64,000 nucleotides of DNA from Agapanthus africanus (taxonomy: Eukaryota > Streptophyta > Magnoliopsida > Asparagales > Amaryllidaceae): assembly GCA_030015575.1 (NCBI GenBank), contig CM057340.1, forward strand, positions 749,525,632 to 749,589,631. The letters run 5' to 3'. Below, in pieces: positions 1-10,314 of the stretch (within the stretch, counting starts at the first letter, position 1; every line of letters starts with the position of its first letter). The translations under genes and the position numbers were made by a program. Below the pieces are notes generated by a model that saw only the letters and a program-made list of their open reading frames with translations, was not told where the DNA came from and did not search any database.

Positions 1-2
1 TC

Positions 3-2411
3 CCTTTACCTTTTATTGACCAGATGTTGGATCGATTAGCTGGACATGAATATTATTGTTTCTTGGATGGATACTCTGGCTATAACCAGGTCCCCGTTGC
101 CAAAAAGGATCAAGATAAAACAACATTTACTTGTCCTTTCGGTACCTTTGCTTATAGACGCATGCCCTCTGGGTTATGCAATGCACCCGCTACATTTCAG
201 CGGTGTATGATGGGGTTATTCTCAGACATGGTCGAGAAATTTCTGGAGATATTTATGGAAGATTTCTCTATATTAAGGGACTCCTTTGGGGATTGCCTAC
301 GTCATCTTGACGCGGTTCTTACCCGCTGTAAGGATAAGAGATTAACTTTGAATTGGGAAAAATACCATTTCATGGTCCAAGAAGGTATCGTGCTTGGACA
401 TGTCATTTCACGAAAAAGCATTGAGGTAGACAGAGTTAAAATAGATGTCATCCATAACCTTCCTCATCCCAAATACGTCAAAGATATACGATCCTTCCTT
501 GGTCATGCGGGATTTTATAGGAGATTCGTTAAGGACTTTAGCAAAATTGCTAGGTCCTTAACTCTTCTCTTGGCCAAGGATACAACATTTCACTTCGATT
601 CGGATTGCGAGGCTGCTTTTGAATCACTTAGAAGATCTCTCACTACAGCCCCCGTTCTATCATCTCCTGATTGGAATCACCTGTTCGAGCTTATGTGTGA
701 TGCATCGGATTTTACTATTGGTGCAGTCTTAGGACATCACATTGATAAGATACCACATGCAATTTATTATGCAAGTAAGACCTTGAATGATGCCCAAATT
801 AATTATATAGCTACCGAGAAAGAACTCTTGGCAGTTTTATTTGCATTATAAAAATTCAGGCCTTACTTGATTGGCTCACTGATAGAGGTTTACACCAATC
901 ACTCCGCCCTAAAACATCTTTTATCGAAGAAGGATGCTAGGGCTAGGTTAATACGTTGGATCCTGTTATTAAAAGAATTTGATCTTGTCATACGAGATAA
1001 GAGTAAATGTGAAAACGTAGTATCCGACCATCTTTCACGCATCTCTTCCTCACCTACAGTGACCTTGCCAATAAACGAATCTTTCCCTGACGAACAACTC
1101 TTGACCGTATCCTGTGACCCTTGGTTCATGGATATTGTGAATTATCTAGCAACGGGACTTATTCCCAGCGAATGGTCTAAACAAGACAATCATCGATTTC
1201 TATCCCGAGTAAAGCACTTTTACTTGGATGAATCTTATTTGTTTAAGTATTGTCCTGACCAAATCATTCGCAGATGTGTCCCTAATGATGAATTCAAGAG
1301 TGTATTGTCTTTCTGTCATGATCAGGCATGTGGCAGTCACTTTGGTCCACGTAAAACGGCGGAGAAAGTTTTGCAATGTGGTTTTTACCGGCCTACATTA
1401 TTTAAAGATGCATATGATCATTGCAAAACTTGTCCACGGTGTCAACACATGGGTCGGATTTCACGAAGAAATGAGATGCCACTTCGACCTATCTTAGTTA
1501 TGGGAATTTTTGACGTTTGGGGTATTGATTTTATGGGCCCTTTTCCCAATTCTTTTGGTAATTTATATATCTTGTTAGCGGTTGATTACATCTCGAAATA
1601 GGTGGAAGCGATACCATGTTGCACTAATGACAACAAGGTTGTTATTAAGTTCCTTAAAGAAAATATCTTTTCGCGATTCAGACACCCTCGCGCTATAATT
1701 AGCGACAATGGGACGCATTTCTGTAATCGGTCTTTCGAGAAAATGATGCGGAAATATTCAATCAACCATAAACTTTCTACACCCTATCATCCCCAAACGA
1801 GCGGGCAAGCTGAAATTTCCAATAGGCAGATAAAAAAAATCTTGGAGAAGACAGTTTCTAAAAACCGTACAGATTGGTCAACCAAATTGATGGATGCTCT
1901 TTGGGCATTTCGTACCATTTATAAGACTGAACTTGGTATGTCTCCTTACCGCGTAATGTTTGGAAAGGCTTGCCACCTTCCTGTCGAGATCGAACATAAA
2001 GCAATGTGAGCTATTAAAGAACTTAACTTCGATTTAAATCAAGCCTGCAACTTTCGGAAGCTGCAATTAAATGAGCTAAGCGAACTCCGCGATGAAGCTT
2101 ACGATAATGCGGTTATAGTAAAGAGCCGGACTAAAGTATTCCACGATAAAAATATTTTTCGAAAAACTTTTACCCCGGGACAACAAGTCCTTCTTTACGA
2201 TTCCCGTCTCCATATTCATGCAGGTAAGCTAAGATCTCGTTGGAAATGACCATTTGTAGTGTGGTATGTATACCTGCAGGGGGTAGTTGCAGTTGAAAAT
2301 ATTAAAAATGGTTATATTTTTAAAATGAACGGGCATAGATTAAAACCGTATTTTTCCACTGACCCCGCGGGGGAGATCCTGTTTTTACAGGAGCCGCTTT
2401 ATCATAACTAA
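3..2411 (+). pseudogene. Decayed Athila-type pol (RT, RNase H, integrase)
   Basis: One reading frame runs from position 3 to a terminal TAA at 2409-2411, broken by four in-frame stops: TAA 849-851, TAG 1599-1601 (a Trp codon in the integrase 'KWVEAIP' stretch of relatives), TGA 2007-2009 (Trp) and TGA 2247-2249. RT occupies roughly 3-700, RNase H 700-1060, the integrase zinc finger about 1310-1450 (H, H, then C-P-R-C), and the catalytic core 1500-1950 with 'GIDFMGP' and 'ISDNGTHF'. The RT active site reads F-M-E-D (252-263) instead of F-M-D-D, so a catalytic Asp is Glu. RNase H has 'YTNH' where relatives have 'YTDH'. The protein cannot be made in full and RT would be inactive. Lineage is inferred from wording; other Ty3 lineages are less likely. 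Confidence 0.9.
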
Positions 2412-3813
2412 ATTTCCTCCGCCTCACCTCCATACCTTCATAATATTGTCTCATCCTAAGAATGGAGGTGAGTGAAAAAGGACTTAACTGAATATCCATA
2501 TGATAAAAAATAAGTTTGGGGGAGGTTTTCACTTTTCATTTATTTTTTTCCCCGTTAATAACTTTTCCTCCCAAGTCTACAGGTTTTGAGATTTAAAAGA
2601 TGACAACTGTGAGGACACTGCTGTAAACAGGTTTGGGGGAGGTTTGTGCTTATTTACGCATTACTTTGCATTATACTTTGCATAAGCACAAATTTTTTTC
2701 TTTGATAATGAAAGTTTAGAAAGTGAAAAATTACATTTAAAAGATTGGAAGATTTTCAGAAAAACAAGAAAGTTAGATGTTTTCTTGAACGAAACTAGTA
2801 ATAAGTAGTTATGAGCCGTTGTCCCAAGGGTCGGTAAGATGAAGGAAGTCACTAATCTGAGGATAAAAACAAGTCTGAAAAATAGTCTCTATTCTTGATG
2901 CCAAACATTTGAATGTGGATACCCTACTATACGCACTTACACACGTCTTGAAACTCGGGATAGTAGAGGATACCTTGAAATGCTCTTGTCTAAAAGCCAA
3001 AGTACGAAGAAAATATAAATGAAGCATAGAAGTATAAAATGGTGAAGAAAAATGAACACTGGTTTTGTAATCACCAAGGCAGCATAAAAAATATAGCGAG
3101 GGTGCTTTATCACATAGTGCCTTAGACCAACTGGTTTTGGAGCCACTGCTAAGCCTTAGGTGTTGCAAGACGAGGAAATTGCTAATTACACCTAATAAGC
3201 AAGCACATTTAGTAATCGGTCGGTTAGTATCTCAAGAAGTATTAACGGTCGCATGAAGAATGTGTGAGCAATTCTATCCAAAACATTCACCGACTAAAAA
3301 TTACTGAGGTAGATGGACAAGAGTATGATAGCTTGAATTGAATTCTCCGAGTGTAGGGATGTCTTTTACATACACGTAGGGGTATATGACCGGTGTTCGG
3401 AAGAAAGGTAGGGAGGAAGACTAAAGGCGATGTTTTATTGAGAGATGATATGATTTCTAATATCTTTTCATGACCATTAAGATAGGGCTCATGACAAATG
3501 AAAGGCCAGTGTAGTTGGAAACTCTTATTTTCAAGTTCTTTCTTTTATAGTTATTAATCTTTATATGTAACTTTCACCAGCTTTCCTTTATTATGGGATT
3601 TTATGGGTGTAATCCGCTAAAAACCCTCAGGAGACAACACTCCTCCTACTAGGGACACCTAGAGGTTTAATGGCTTGTTGCACGTGCTCAGTGCAATCGT
3701 GTTGCCTACGAAAGTGTGCCAGTTAGTTTTTTCTTTTTTCTTTCTTTTTTCTTTTCTCCTTCTCTTGAATAAAAAGTTTGCTCGGGACGATCAAAGTCAA
3801 GTTTGGGGGTATT
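2412..3813 (+). other. Athila 3' noncoding region with repeated polypurine tracts
   Basis: No credible gene. It carries AAGTTTGGGGG-type tracts near 2512, 2630 and 3799, and the last directly abuts the 3' LTR. From about 2500 it aligns collinearly with 41640-42966 of element B, including the stretch around 2810-3170. A minus-strand open frame there is shared with B, but most differences change amino acids, so I do not call it a gene. In full-length Athila elements an env-like frame may lie here; I see none. Confidence 0.7.
3799..3813 (+). promoter_or_regulatory. Polypurine tract of element A
   Basis: AAGTTTGGGGGTATT directly precedes the TGTTCAG start of the 3' LTR, the position expected for the plus-strand primer. 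The same sequence occurs at the same place in B (42952-42966). Confidence 0.75.
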
Positions 3814-4222
3814 TGTTCAGTCGAAAATAGTGCACTTTTAAAATGACAATTTCCTTACTTTTCTTAATTATATAAAAGTGTTTGTTATAAATATAACACA
3901 TATTAGAAGTTCATCTGCAAAATATCATTTACCATGTGTTTATATACTATAATCAACATTATGAAGGAAATTGTATGTTTAATATTTTACGCATAATAAA
4001 TTGTATCTCAAATATAACTAATATTGTTCATTGAAGATATTCTGCAATATTAGCTCAGGTTAGATATCAGGAATCAAGAATCTGCCAATAAAGTAAAGAA
4101 AATTGAAGAATCAAGTACTGACAGAGACTCAGAATAGATAAAAAGGTTCCAGACATCAAAGAAATACCCAAATAGCAACAGGAGAAGACTCCAGAAGTTC
4201 GAAGCCACGATCTCACCAATAC

Positions 4223-4270
4223 GCCGCGGAACCGCGGCCGAGTCAGGTCGAGTCGCCGCGGATCCGCGGC
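4223..4270. repeat. Paired GC-rich palindromes in the A LTR
   Basis: GCCGCGGAACCGCGGC at 4223-4238 is an inverted repeat with two mismatched centre bases, and GCCGCGGATCCGCGGC at 4255-4270 is a perfect 16-bp palindrome. The perfect form recurs at 43385-43400 (B 3' LTR) and 55707-55722 (leader of the Ty1/copia element C); a C-to-T variant is at 38909-38924. Confidence 0.9.
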
Positions 4271-5276
4271 CGATTCAGGGAGTTTGGAGGCGAGAGTTTT
4301 CTGGAATCTTCTTTGTAACAAACTTAGTTTGTTAGGGGTTTCTGTTACTGGTTTTGGGGCTATAAAAAGGACCGAGGGCTACATAATTTGGGATCCAATT
4401 TTTCATCCAATCTCTTCAAATAAAATCAAAAAAAGAGCCAACAAATCTCTACATCAAATCCAAGATCAAATCCAATATCAAAAAGGGGATCTAAGATGTA
4501 AGATCAAGAATCTTCGATCTTAAGATCCTCGATTAAGAAATCATCGAGAAGTTCATCAAGCGACATTAATCAAGTCTTCTTTACACGAAACCAATCATCG
4601 TCAACGAGCAAGCGATCCTAGACAAGTCCAAGACTCGAAGTGATCAAGCGAAGTGAAGATCGACGGAACATTTACTTCTTCGAGGCAGAGATCGAGAGCA
4701 ATTCTTCTTCCTCTTGTAATCTAAACTTAAAGAAATGTATTGTGAAGTTGAGTAATAAAGGTAGATCATCAGTTTTATCAATTCGTTTTCTTTAATTCCC
4801 GTATTATGAATTTTTTTCTCTATTCTTTCTTCTATTTTCATGATTCATGAGTAATTCTCCGATTGACGGGATTCGTAAGATTAGGGTTGATCAATAGGTG
4901 AGAAAATTCTATACTCCTTTTAAGTCTTATGAAGTTTATAAACTTTAGCAAAAGAATCGTCAACATCCTTATCGGGCGTGATATCAATTTCGTGATAATC
5001 TCGACTACGATTTAAGATAAGATTGACGATCTTTTTGTTAAGAGCTAGATATGAATGGAGATCAATGAAAGGACAAGGGTCAATAGAGGAGAAACCCTAG
5101 TTTCTTCCAAAGAACCCTAATTCTCATTCATCGCCATCAATCTAGTTTTAAATCTATCAATAGATAAGATGAGTCATCTTTATTAGTCATCCAGGGCTAC
5201 TAAATCCAATCGAATTCTACAAACCTTCTTCATATAAAATTTTCTTGATAATTCAATTAGATCTTGAACCATTTTC

Positions 5277-5395
5277 TTGAAACTATTTTCTTGATTTTAT
5301 TGAAACTATTTTCTTGATTTTCTTTAAACTATTTTCTTGATTTTCTTGAAATGGTTTTCTTGATTTTCTTGAAACCATCTTCTTGATTTTTTTTA
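5277..5395 (+). repeat. Short tandem repeat in the A LTR
   Basis: About five imperfect copies of a 24-bp unit containing ACTATTTTCTTGATTTT. It is simple-sequence expansion within the LTR and the matching part of the B LTR does not show it. Confidence 0.75.
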
Positions 5396-5560
5396 TTTTC
5401 TCTTTTCTATTTCTTTCAACCGATCTAAAGAAAGAACTATAAAATTCCACGAATCCCAGAGGACGGCCCATACTCACTAAAGGTTCGCTACACGCGACAC
5501 CGTTATTGATTGTGGTTATTTTACTACTACTTTTTCTTTCACAAAATTACAGATCAATCA

Positions 5561-7799
5561 ACAGCCGTCTCTGCCAGATTGTATATTCTTTTATTGGGGC
5601 ACGACCGGGTTGAGGTCGATATCACCGTTGTATATACTTTTCTTTTCTGTACTAGGATTACCCTCGGTGGAGTGCACTAATAGCCAGGTTATAGAAGGCA
5701 ACGGGTACGCATCTCATGGCGTTGAGACAGAGGGGGCTTCACTTTAGAATTGGCAGGCTATTCGCCACACTAGTAGGGGGTATAGTTTGACCTACGGAGG
5801 GGCGCTCAAGTTACCGGATCCCGTGAAATGCTGGGTGGACCATTCACTTTGTTGATTGGGGTTGCCTCATTTCTGGGATTGGCGGGTAACTTGCCGCGCT
5901 CGTAGGGGTCCAGGTTTTCATTGCACGGGCTATCCACACGACAGGGAACTTCGGGTCTCATTTGCGGCTTAAATGATACCCGATTATCCACCATTCTATG
6001 TTGCTTGCTGAGATTCTGTGATGTTGCTTATATCATGCCTGGGACGAATGTTATATATATTTATATATATACTAGTAGATGTTATATATGTTTTGCACCC
6101 GCGCTAGTCCAGCCCCCGCTCTGTCGTTAGTTAAGTATCCTAACGGGTGATGACGGGGCCCAGGGGCGAATGCAGATGGAATATACGTACATTTTATTTT
6201 CGTTCCTTTTTTGTGGTGTGATATGGATTAATTGATGGGAATGCGTTGATTCTGATTAACGCAAGGAAAAACAAAACTATTTGATGTTGTTGGAACTAAT
6301 TTTGAAAAAAACTGTTGTTGCAAGACGTTTCCTTTTGCTTTGCACAGTGGTATTCGGTTCCGAATATCCAGCACCTCATTTGACGAGGCAAGAGCCGAGA
6401 TCCCTTCATCGGGAATGACCTCTTGGGCGAAAGTTCGCGTATTTGTGATAACTTCTCTATAGTCGAGTCTTTTGCTTTGTATCGTGGTATTCAATTTGGA
6501 ATATCCCGCACCTCATTCGACGAGAAAAGAGCCGAGATCCCTTCATAGGGAGTGACCTTTTTAGCAAAAGTTTGCGCCACTATATATTTGTAAAACCACT
6601 CGGTTCCTTCTACGATATCAAGTTCATTACGTTAAAGGTTTTTCGCCAAAAACCAGCCGTAGCCCTCCGTCATTTCAGATTAGTATGGCTTAGTATTCGT
6701 ACTGCGTTTGTTGACCTCGTCAAGGCGTAGTGTGCGGTAGCTCTGTAATACTTTTCTGTCGCATGGATATATGGATTAGTCAGGACAGTCGTTCGACCTT
6801 GTTGACCTCGTCAAGGGTCGATGCGGATGAGTCTAGTGCAATCAAGATAGTGACAGGTTGAACTTGACTAGGACCCTTTGACTTGTTGACCTCGTCAAGG
6901 TCACTTGGATCCTAGGGGAAAAAACCACATCGGGAGTTTCAAACATACATGAAACTTGCCAGGCCTGCACATACCTTCTGGAGTGTGGTGACTTGAGTGG
7001 CTTCCATCAAGTTATCATGCGATTATAGTTGGATCTCGATTCCCACTGATGAGTAGGTGTTACTCCTCGGGTGATTTCAGACGGTCCTGACTAATTCTTC
7101 TTTTAGGGTTCGGAGGAGAATTCGAGGAAACAGTGGGAGCTATCCAGATTAAATAAAGTGATTAACCAATCTAATCTAGGTTAGAGTACACGCTGAGTGT
7201 TTCTTTTCTCTCTCTCTTTTTGGTAGTGACCATGGCCAGACCCTAGACTAAAACTCATGAACCAAGTTAAGTGAACCTTCTTAAAAACACATTGGCTTTT
7301 GGATTGTCATAGTGGCATATATCATTGCCACTTCTATATCACCTTTACATTTCTCCGGAACATTCCATATCACTACGAAGGTCCATATTTATTGGATAAG
7401 ATACCGTATAATTACATACGAACTCGAAGAAACTAGTTTCAGGTCGATGATGGTTTCCGGTTCTAGAGAAATAGAATAGGAATATTCGGATTGTCTTTTA
7501 TCTTTACCTTCTCTCAGGATGTGAGGGATCCTAGGATTAGGAGAGGGTACACCAATTGCGCTTATTGGATAGTCTTCTTCCAAACCATAGGCAGGTGCCG
7601 AAGAATAGGGAAGGAAAAAAACCAATTAGCCTAAGTGTGGTGTACAGAAGGTAATAAGTAAAGACATATAAAGGGATTACATTCACAGCAAAGGAAATTG
7701 CGACTGCTATCATTCACGACGAAACTACGTATACCCCTGCCACTCCTACTTCACCTTTGCATTTCTCCAGAACATTCCGTATCACTACGAAGATCCATA
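5561..7799 (+). mobile_element. Element G: diverged Ty1/copia leader fragment
   Basis: From about 5590 to 7235 this aligns with the leader of element C (about 56090-57570). Shared landmarks in the same order are a block around 5820-5910, the hairpin arms CGTTAG/CTAACG (6125-6145; C 56501-56521), the stretch CGTAGCCCTCCGTCATTTC (6659), three copies of a TTGACCTCGTCAA motif (6710, 6811, 6886; C has TTGGCCCTTAGTCAA-like copies), and a pyrimidine-rich tract before ACCATG. After the ATG at 7232 it diverges and hits a stop within five codons, so no gag is recognised. It seems to be an old Ty1/copia relative into which D inserted. Whether A also inserted in it cannot be tested from this side. Confidence 0.65.
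7313..7799 (+). repeat. Two imperfect direct repeats of about 70 bp
   Basis: The stretch at 7313-7387 (ending in TCACTACGAAGGTCCATAT) recurs at 7730-7800 (ending in TCACTACGAAGATCCATAT) with roughly 85% identity by eye. The second copy abuts the D LTR. The 350 bp between them hold nothing I recognise. Confidence 0.7.
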
Positions 7800-8311
7800 T
7801 GTTTCCCCCAATCAGAGCAAAGCTCTGTTTGAATTTCAAATCAAAAAGGTGAAGCAACGCTTCAGATCTCTTGCGCTGCGCACAGAGCGCCACGTGTCAA
7901 AAGAGGACACGCCAGCGCAAGGGGCGCTGCACCCAAGGCAGCGCACCCCAATCAGAGTAAGGCTCTGTTTTAAAATTTAAACTTTAAAAATAAAGGAAGC
8001 AAAGCTTCAGATAACTTGCGCTCTGCGCTGCGCGACACGTGTCAGCGCAGTTGCGCTAGCACAGTTGCGCCGCGCTCTGCGCTGCGCGACACGTGTCAAG
8101 TGCAGACGCGCTTGCGCCAACTGCGCCAGCACTAAAATTTAAATAATAAATTAATCAGAATTAAAATTCTAGAAAGATCTTGTTTAATCTTATTAAAACA
8201 AGAAGATTATCTTCTGTAAAACAGAGGCCTTAAGATCAAAGATCCAACGGTGGGGAAATATCCCCAGATCAATCAGAGAAAGATCTCTGTAACTAACCTA
8301 ACAAACTAATT

Positions 8312-8328
8312 GGCCCTATATAAAGGCC
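8312..8328 (+). promoter_or_regulatory. TATA box of the D1 LTR inside a palindrome
   Basis: GGCCCTATATAAAGGCC: arms GGCC/GGCC flank TATATAA. The identical 17-mer is in the middle LTR at 24324-24340. Position in the middle of a long LTR fits the U3/R boundary. Confidence 0.7.
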
Positions 8329-9367
8329 CCTACACTCCAAGTCTCAGATATACAGAGCTCCTCTGAAAACTTTGAGAAAAACTCAAAGAGAAAAAAAAGG
8401 TAAACCTTTGAAAAAAGAAGAATTTCTTCTAAAAAGATCAAAGATCTAAGAACAAGATCAAGATCTTCAATTAAAAAGAAAAAGATCAAAAAAGATCCAA
8501 TCACAAAGAAAATTAAAGAAGTAATCTACTTCATTTTTAGATCTTTTGATCTATATAAAGGCACTGCCTTTTGATGAACCATTGGTTCTTGAATCTTGAG
8601 GTAGAACCTCTTTAGAACTGAAAAGATTCTTTTCTTTGATCCAAAATTGATCAGGATGCGCTCTGCGCTATTGAACAGTGCCCTGCACTCTTAATTTGCA
8701 CTGTTGCGCTCTTTGGACTGACGCAAGTCACCAGAAAGCGCCACGTGTCTTCTGCGCCTTGCGCTTCCAAAAACAGAGCACCGCGCTCTTGGGTTGGTGC
8801 ACTGCACCAGAGCGTGCCACGGGTCAGCAGCGCACTAGCGCAGTGCATTGCGCTAATAGACTTGCGCTCAGCAGAGCGTGACACGTGTCACCCCCACGTG
8901 CGTTGACGCCTTGCGCTCTTTAATTGGTGCAGAGCGCCTGACAGGCCACGTGGCGCACTGTCAGGCCATTAAATGCTCTGCATTATTAAAAAGGGGCAGA
9001 GCCCCATTAAAAAGTCTAACAGACCAAAACAAATGCCATGCATTATTAAATAAGGGCAGAGCCCAATTAAAAGTCCTAACAGGCCTAATCTAAATGCTGT
9101 GCAATTAATTAAAAAGCCCGATGCTGTGCAGGCCAATCATGAACAAAATGTTGAACATTTCTAAATGGACTTAGCCCAATTCTGGCCATAAGTCCTCAAT
9201 TTAAATTGAACTGAGCACAACTGCTCTCCCAAATCAATTTACACCCGGTTCAAGGGTACATCTCTGAACTCCTCTGATATTTGTCGTTGTAATCCTTCAA
9301 CGTCGTCAGAGAGGTGACGGGTCCTGACAACCATACATTGCTACGGACTATGGGGTCCTTAAACTCA

Positions 9368-9584
9368 TGGACCGAAATGTCCTTAAACTGATATCCGTCC
9401 CCAAAATGGGAATGATGGACCGAAATGTCCTTAAACTAATATTCGTCCCCAAAATGGGAATGTTGGACCGAAATGTCCTTAAAACAAATATTCGTCCCCA
9501 AAATAGGAATGTTGGACCGAAATGTCCTTAAACTAATATTCGTTCTCAAAATAGGAATGTTGGACCACCATGTCCTTAAACTGG
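9368..9584 (+). repeat. 48-bp tandem repeats in the D1 LTR
   Basis: About 4.5 copies of a 48-bp unit starting TGGACCGAAATGTCCTTAAA and containing CGTCCCCAAAATGGGAA. The same array is in the middle LTR (about 25392-25608). A related word, GGACCACTATGTCCCTAAAC, occurs twice in the E LTR near 36940. Confidence 0.85.
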
Positions 9585-10169
9585 AAAATCGACCGCAATG
9601 TCTCTAAACTAAACAATAGAGTCCAAATGCTCTCTTGTTGGATCTAAACGATCCCGTTAAGTCGATCTTAGTCTCAAATTAGACTAACGATCCTTGACAA
9701 ACGTTTAAGTTGATCTTAGTCTCAAATAAGACTAACGTATCCTTAAACCCAACCCTAAACCCAAATCTAAGAAAATACGGATTTGGACTAATCCACGCTC
9801 TACGGGCGACAACATAAATTAGTCTCCTATACAATCCACGGGCAACCACAAACAAAACAAACACCCACGACACGAAGTGACCATCTGGAGAAGGAGAAAG
9901 TTGTTACTGCGATGCGGTAGCGTAATTAACTGCAGGGGCTTGCGCCTGCAGGGAAGAGCGTCCCCACAATCAAAAACCCCTCGAACGAGGTGGAATCTGA
10001 CGAAGTCTGCTACATCGGCCGCATCCGTTTAAACCATCAATACATGGTGCCATAAATCAACTTGGCGTCTTAGGAGAGGTTGACGGATAGCTCCAATTAG
10101 CATCTGCCCCGAATTTCAGGCAAGACGCCCGTTGCGTCTCCGCCGCGTCTTTCGGAGGGGAACAGATTC

Positions 10170-10188
10170 TGGCACGCCCGGTGGGACC
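10170..10188 (+). promoter_or_regulatory. Primer-binding site of D1
   Basis: TGGCACGCCCGGTGGGACC, five bases (GATTC) after the LTR end. The identical site follows the middle LTR (26194-26212) and the E LTR (37540-37558). TGG start is as expected for pairing with a tRNA CCA end; I cannot name the tRNA with confidence. Confidence 0.75.
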
Positions 10189-10314
10189 TTTTTCTCTTTC
10201 CACTCCACACTTCGTGTGTCGTACTCACGAACGAATCACGGTTTGTTAATGGTTGCCCTTGGGTTTCAAGTTACTAAGATTTGGTCTCTTGCTTGGCGCA
10301 GAAGGCAAACAGCA

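Larger units (their letters stand above)
1..5560 (+). mobile_element. Element A: Athila-type Ty3/gypsy retrotransposon, 3' part
   Basis: Partial element entering from the left edge in mid reverse transcriptase. Order seen: RT, RNase H, integrase, about 1.4 kb of noncoding sequence with three polypurine-like stretches (AAGTTTGGGGG), then a 3' LTR. The pol sequence has Athila-lineage wording and no chromodomain, and the 3' region matches element B (41.6-44.4 kb) closely. The 5' LTR, gag and protease lie outside the window. If the LTR ends at 5560, a right target duplication would be ACAGC at 5561-5565, but its left partner cannot be seen. Confidence 0.88.
3814..5560 (+). repeat. 3' LTR of element A
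   Basis: Starts TGTTCAG right after the polypurine tract and ends ATCAATCA, matching both LTR ends of element B (TGTTCAG ... CAATCA). Length 1747 bp. A TATA box (TATAAAAA, 4361-4368) is followed by AAGGACCGAG, as in B's 3' LTR. Two GC-rich palindromes lie upstream of the TATA box (4223-4238 and 4255-4270). The right end is assigned by homology only, because the partner LTR is outside the window. Confidence 0.8.
7800..10164 (+). repeat. 5' LTR of D1
   Basis: Begins TGTTTCCCCC and ends GGGGAACA, 2365 bp, nearly the same as 23803-26188. Contents in order: GC-rich CACGTG/GCGC words (7868-8130), TATA box in a palindrome (8312-8328), a stretch made of short inverted repeats (8340-8660), a second GCGC/CACGTG block (8650-8970), and 48-bp tandem units (9368-9584). 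The last 750 bp or so match the end of the E LTR while the upstream part does not. Confidence 0.85.

Noticed and set aside
2809-3168. Minus-strand frame in the A 3' noncoding region, also in B (41976-42167)
   Set aside because: Conserved because the DNA is conserved; most differences between A and B change amino acids.
5561-5565. ACAGC as target duplication of element A
   Set aside because: The left partner is outside the window, so it cannot be supported; kept only as a note.
10132-10314. N-terminal extension of D1 gag starting at 10132
   Set aside because: This start lies before the LTR end and overlaps the primer-binding site; ATG 10315 matches the E start at 37684.
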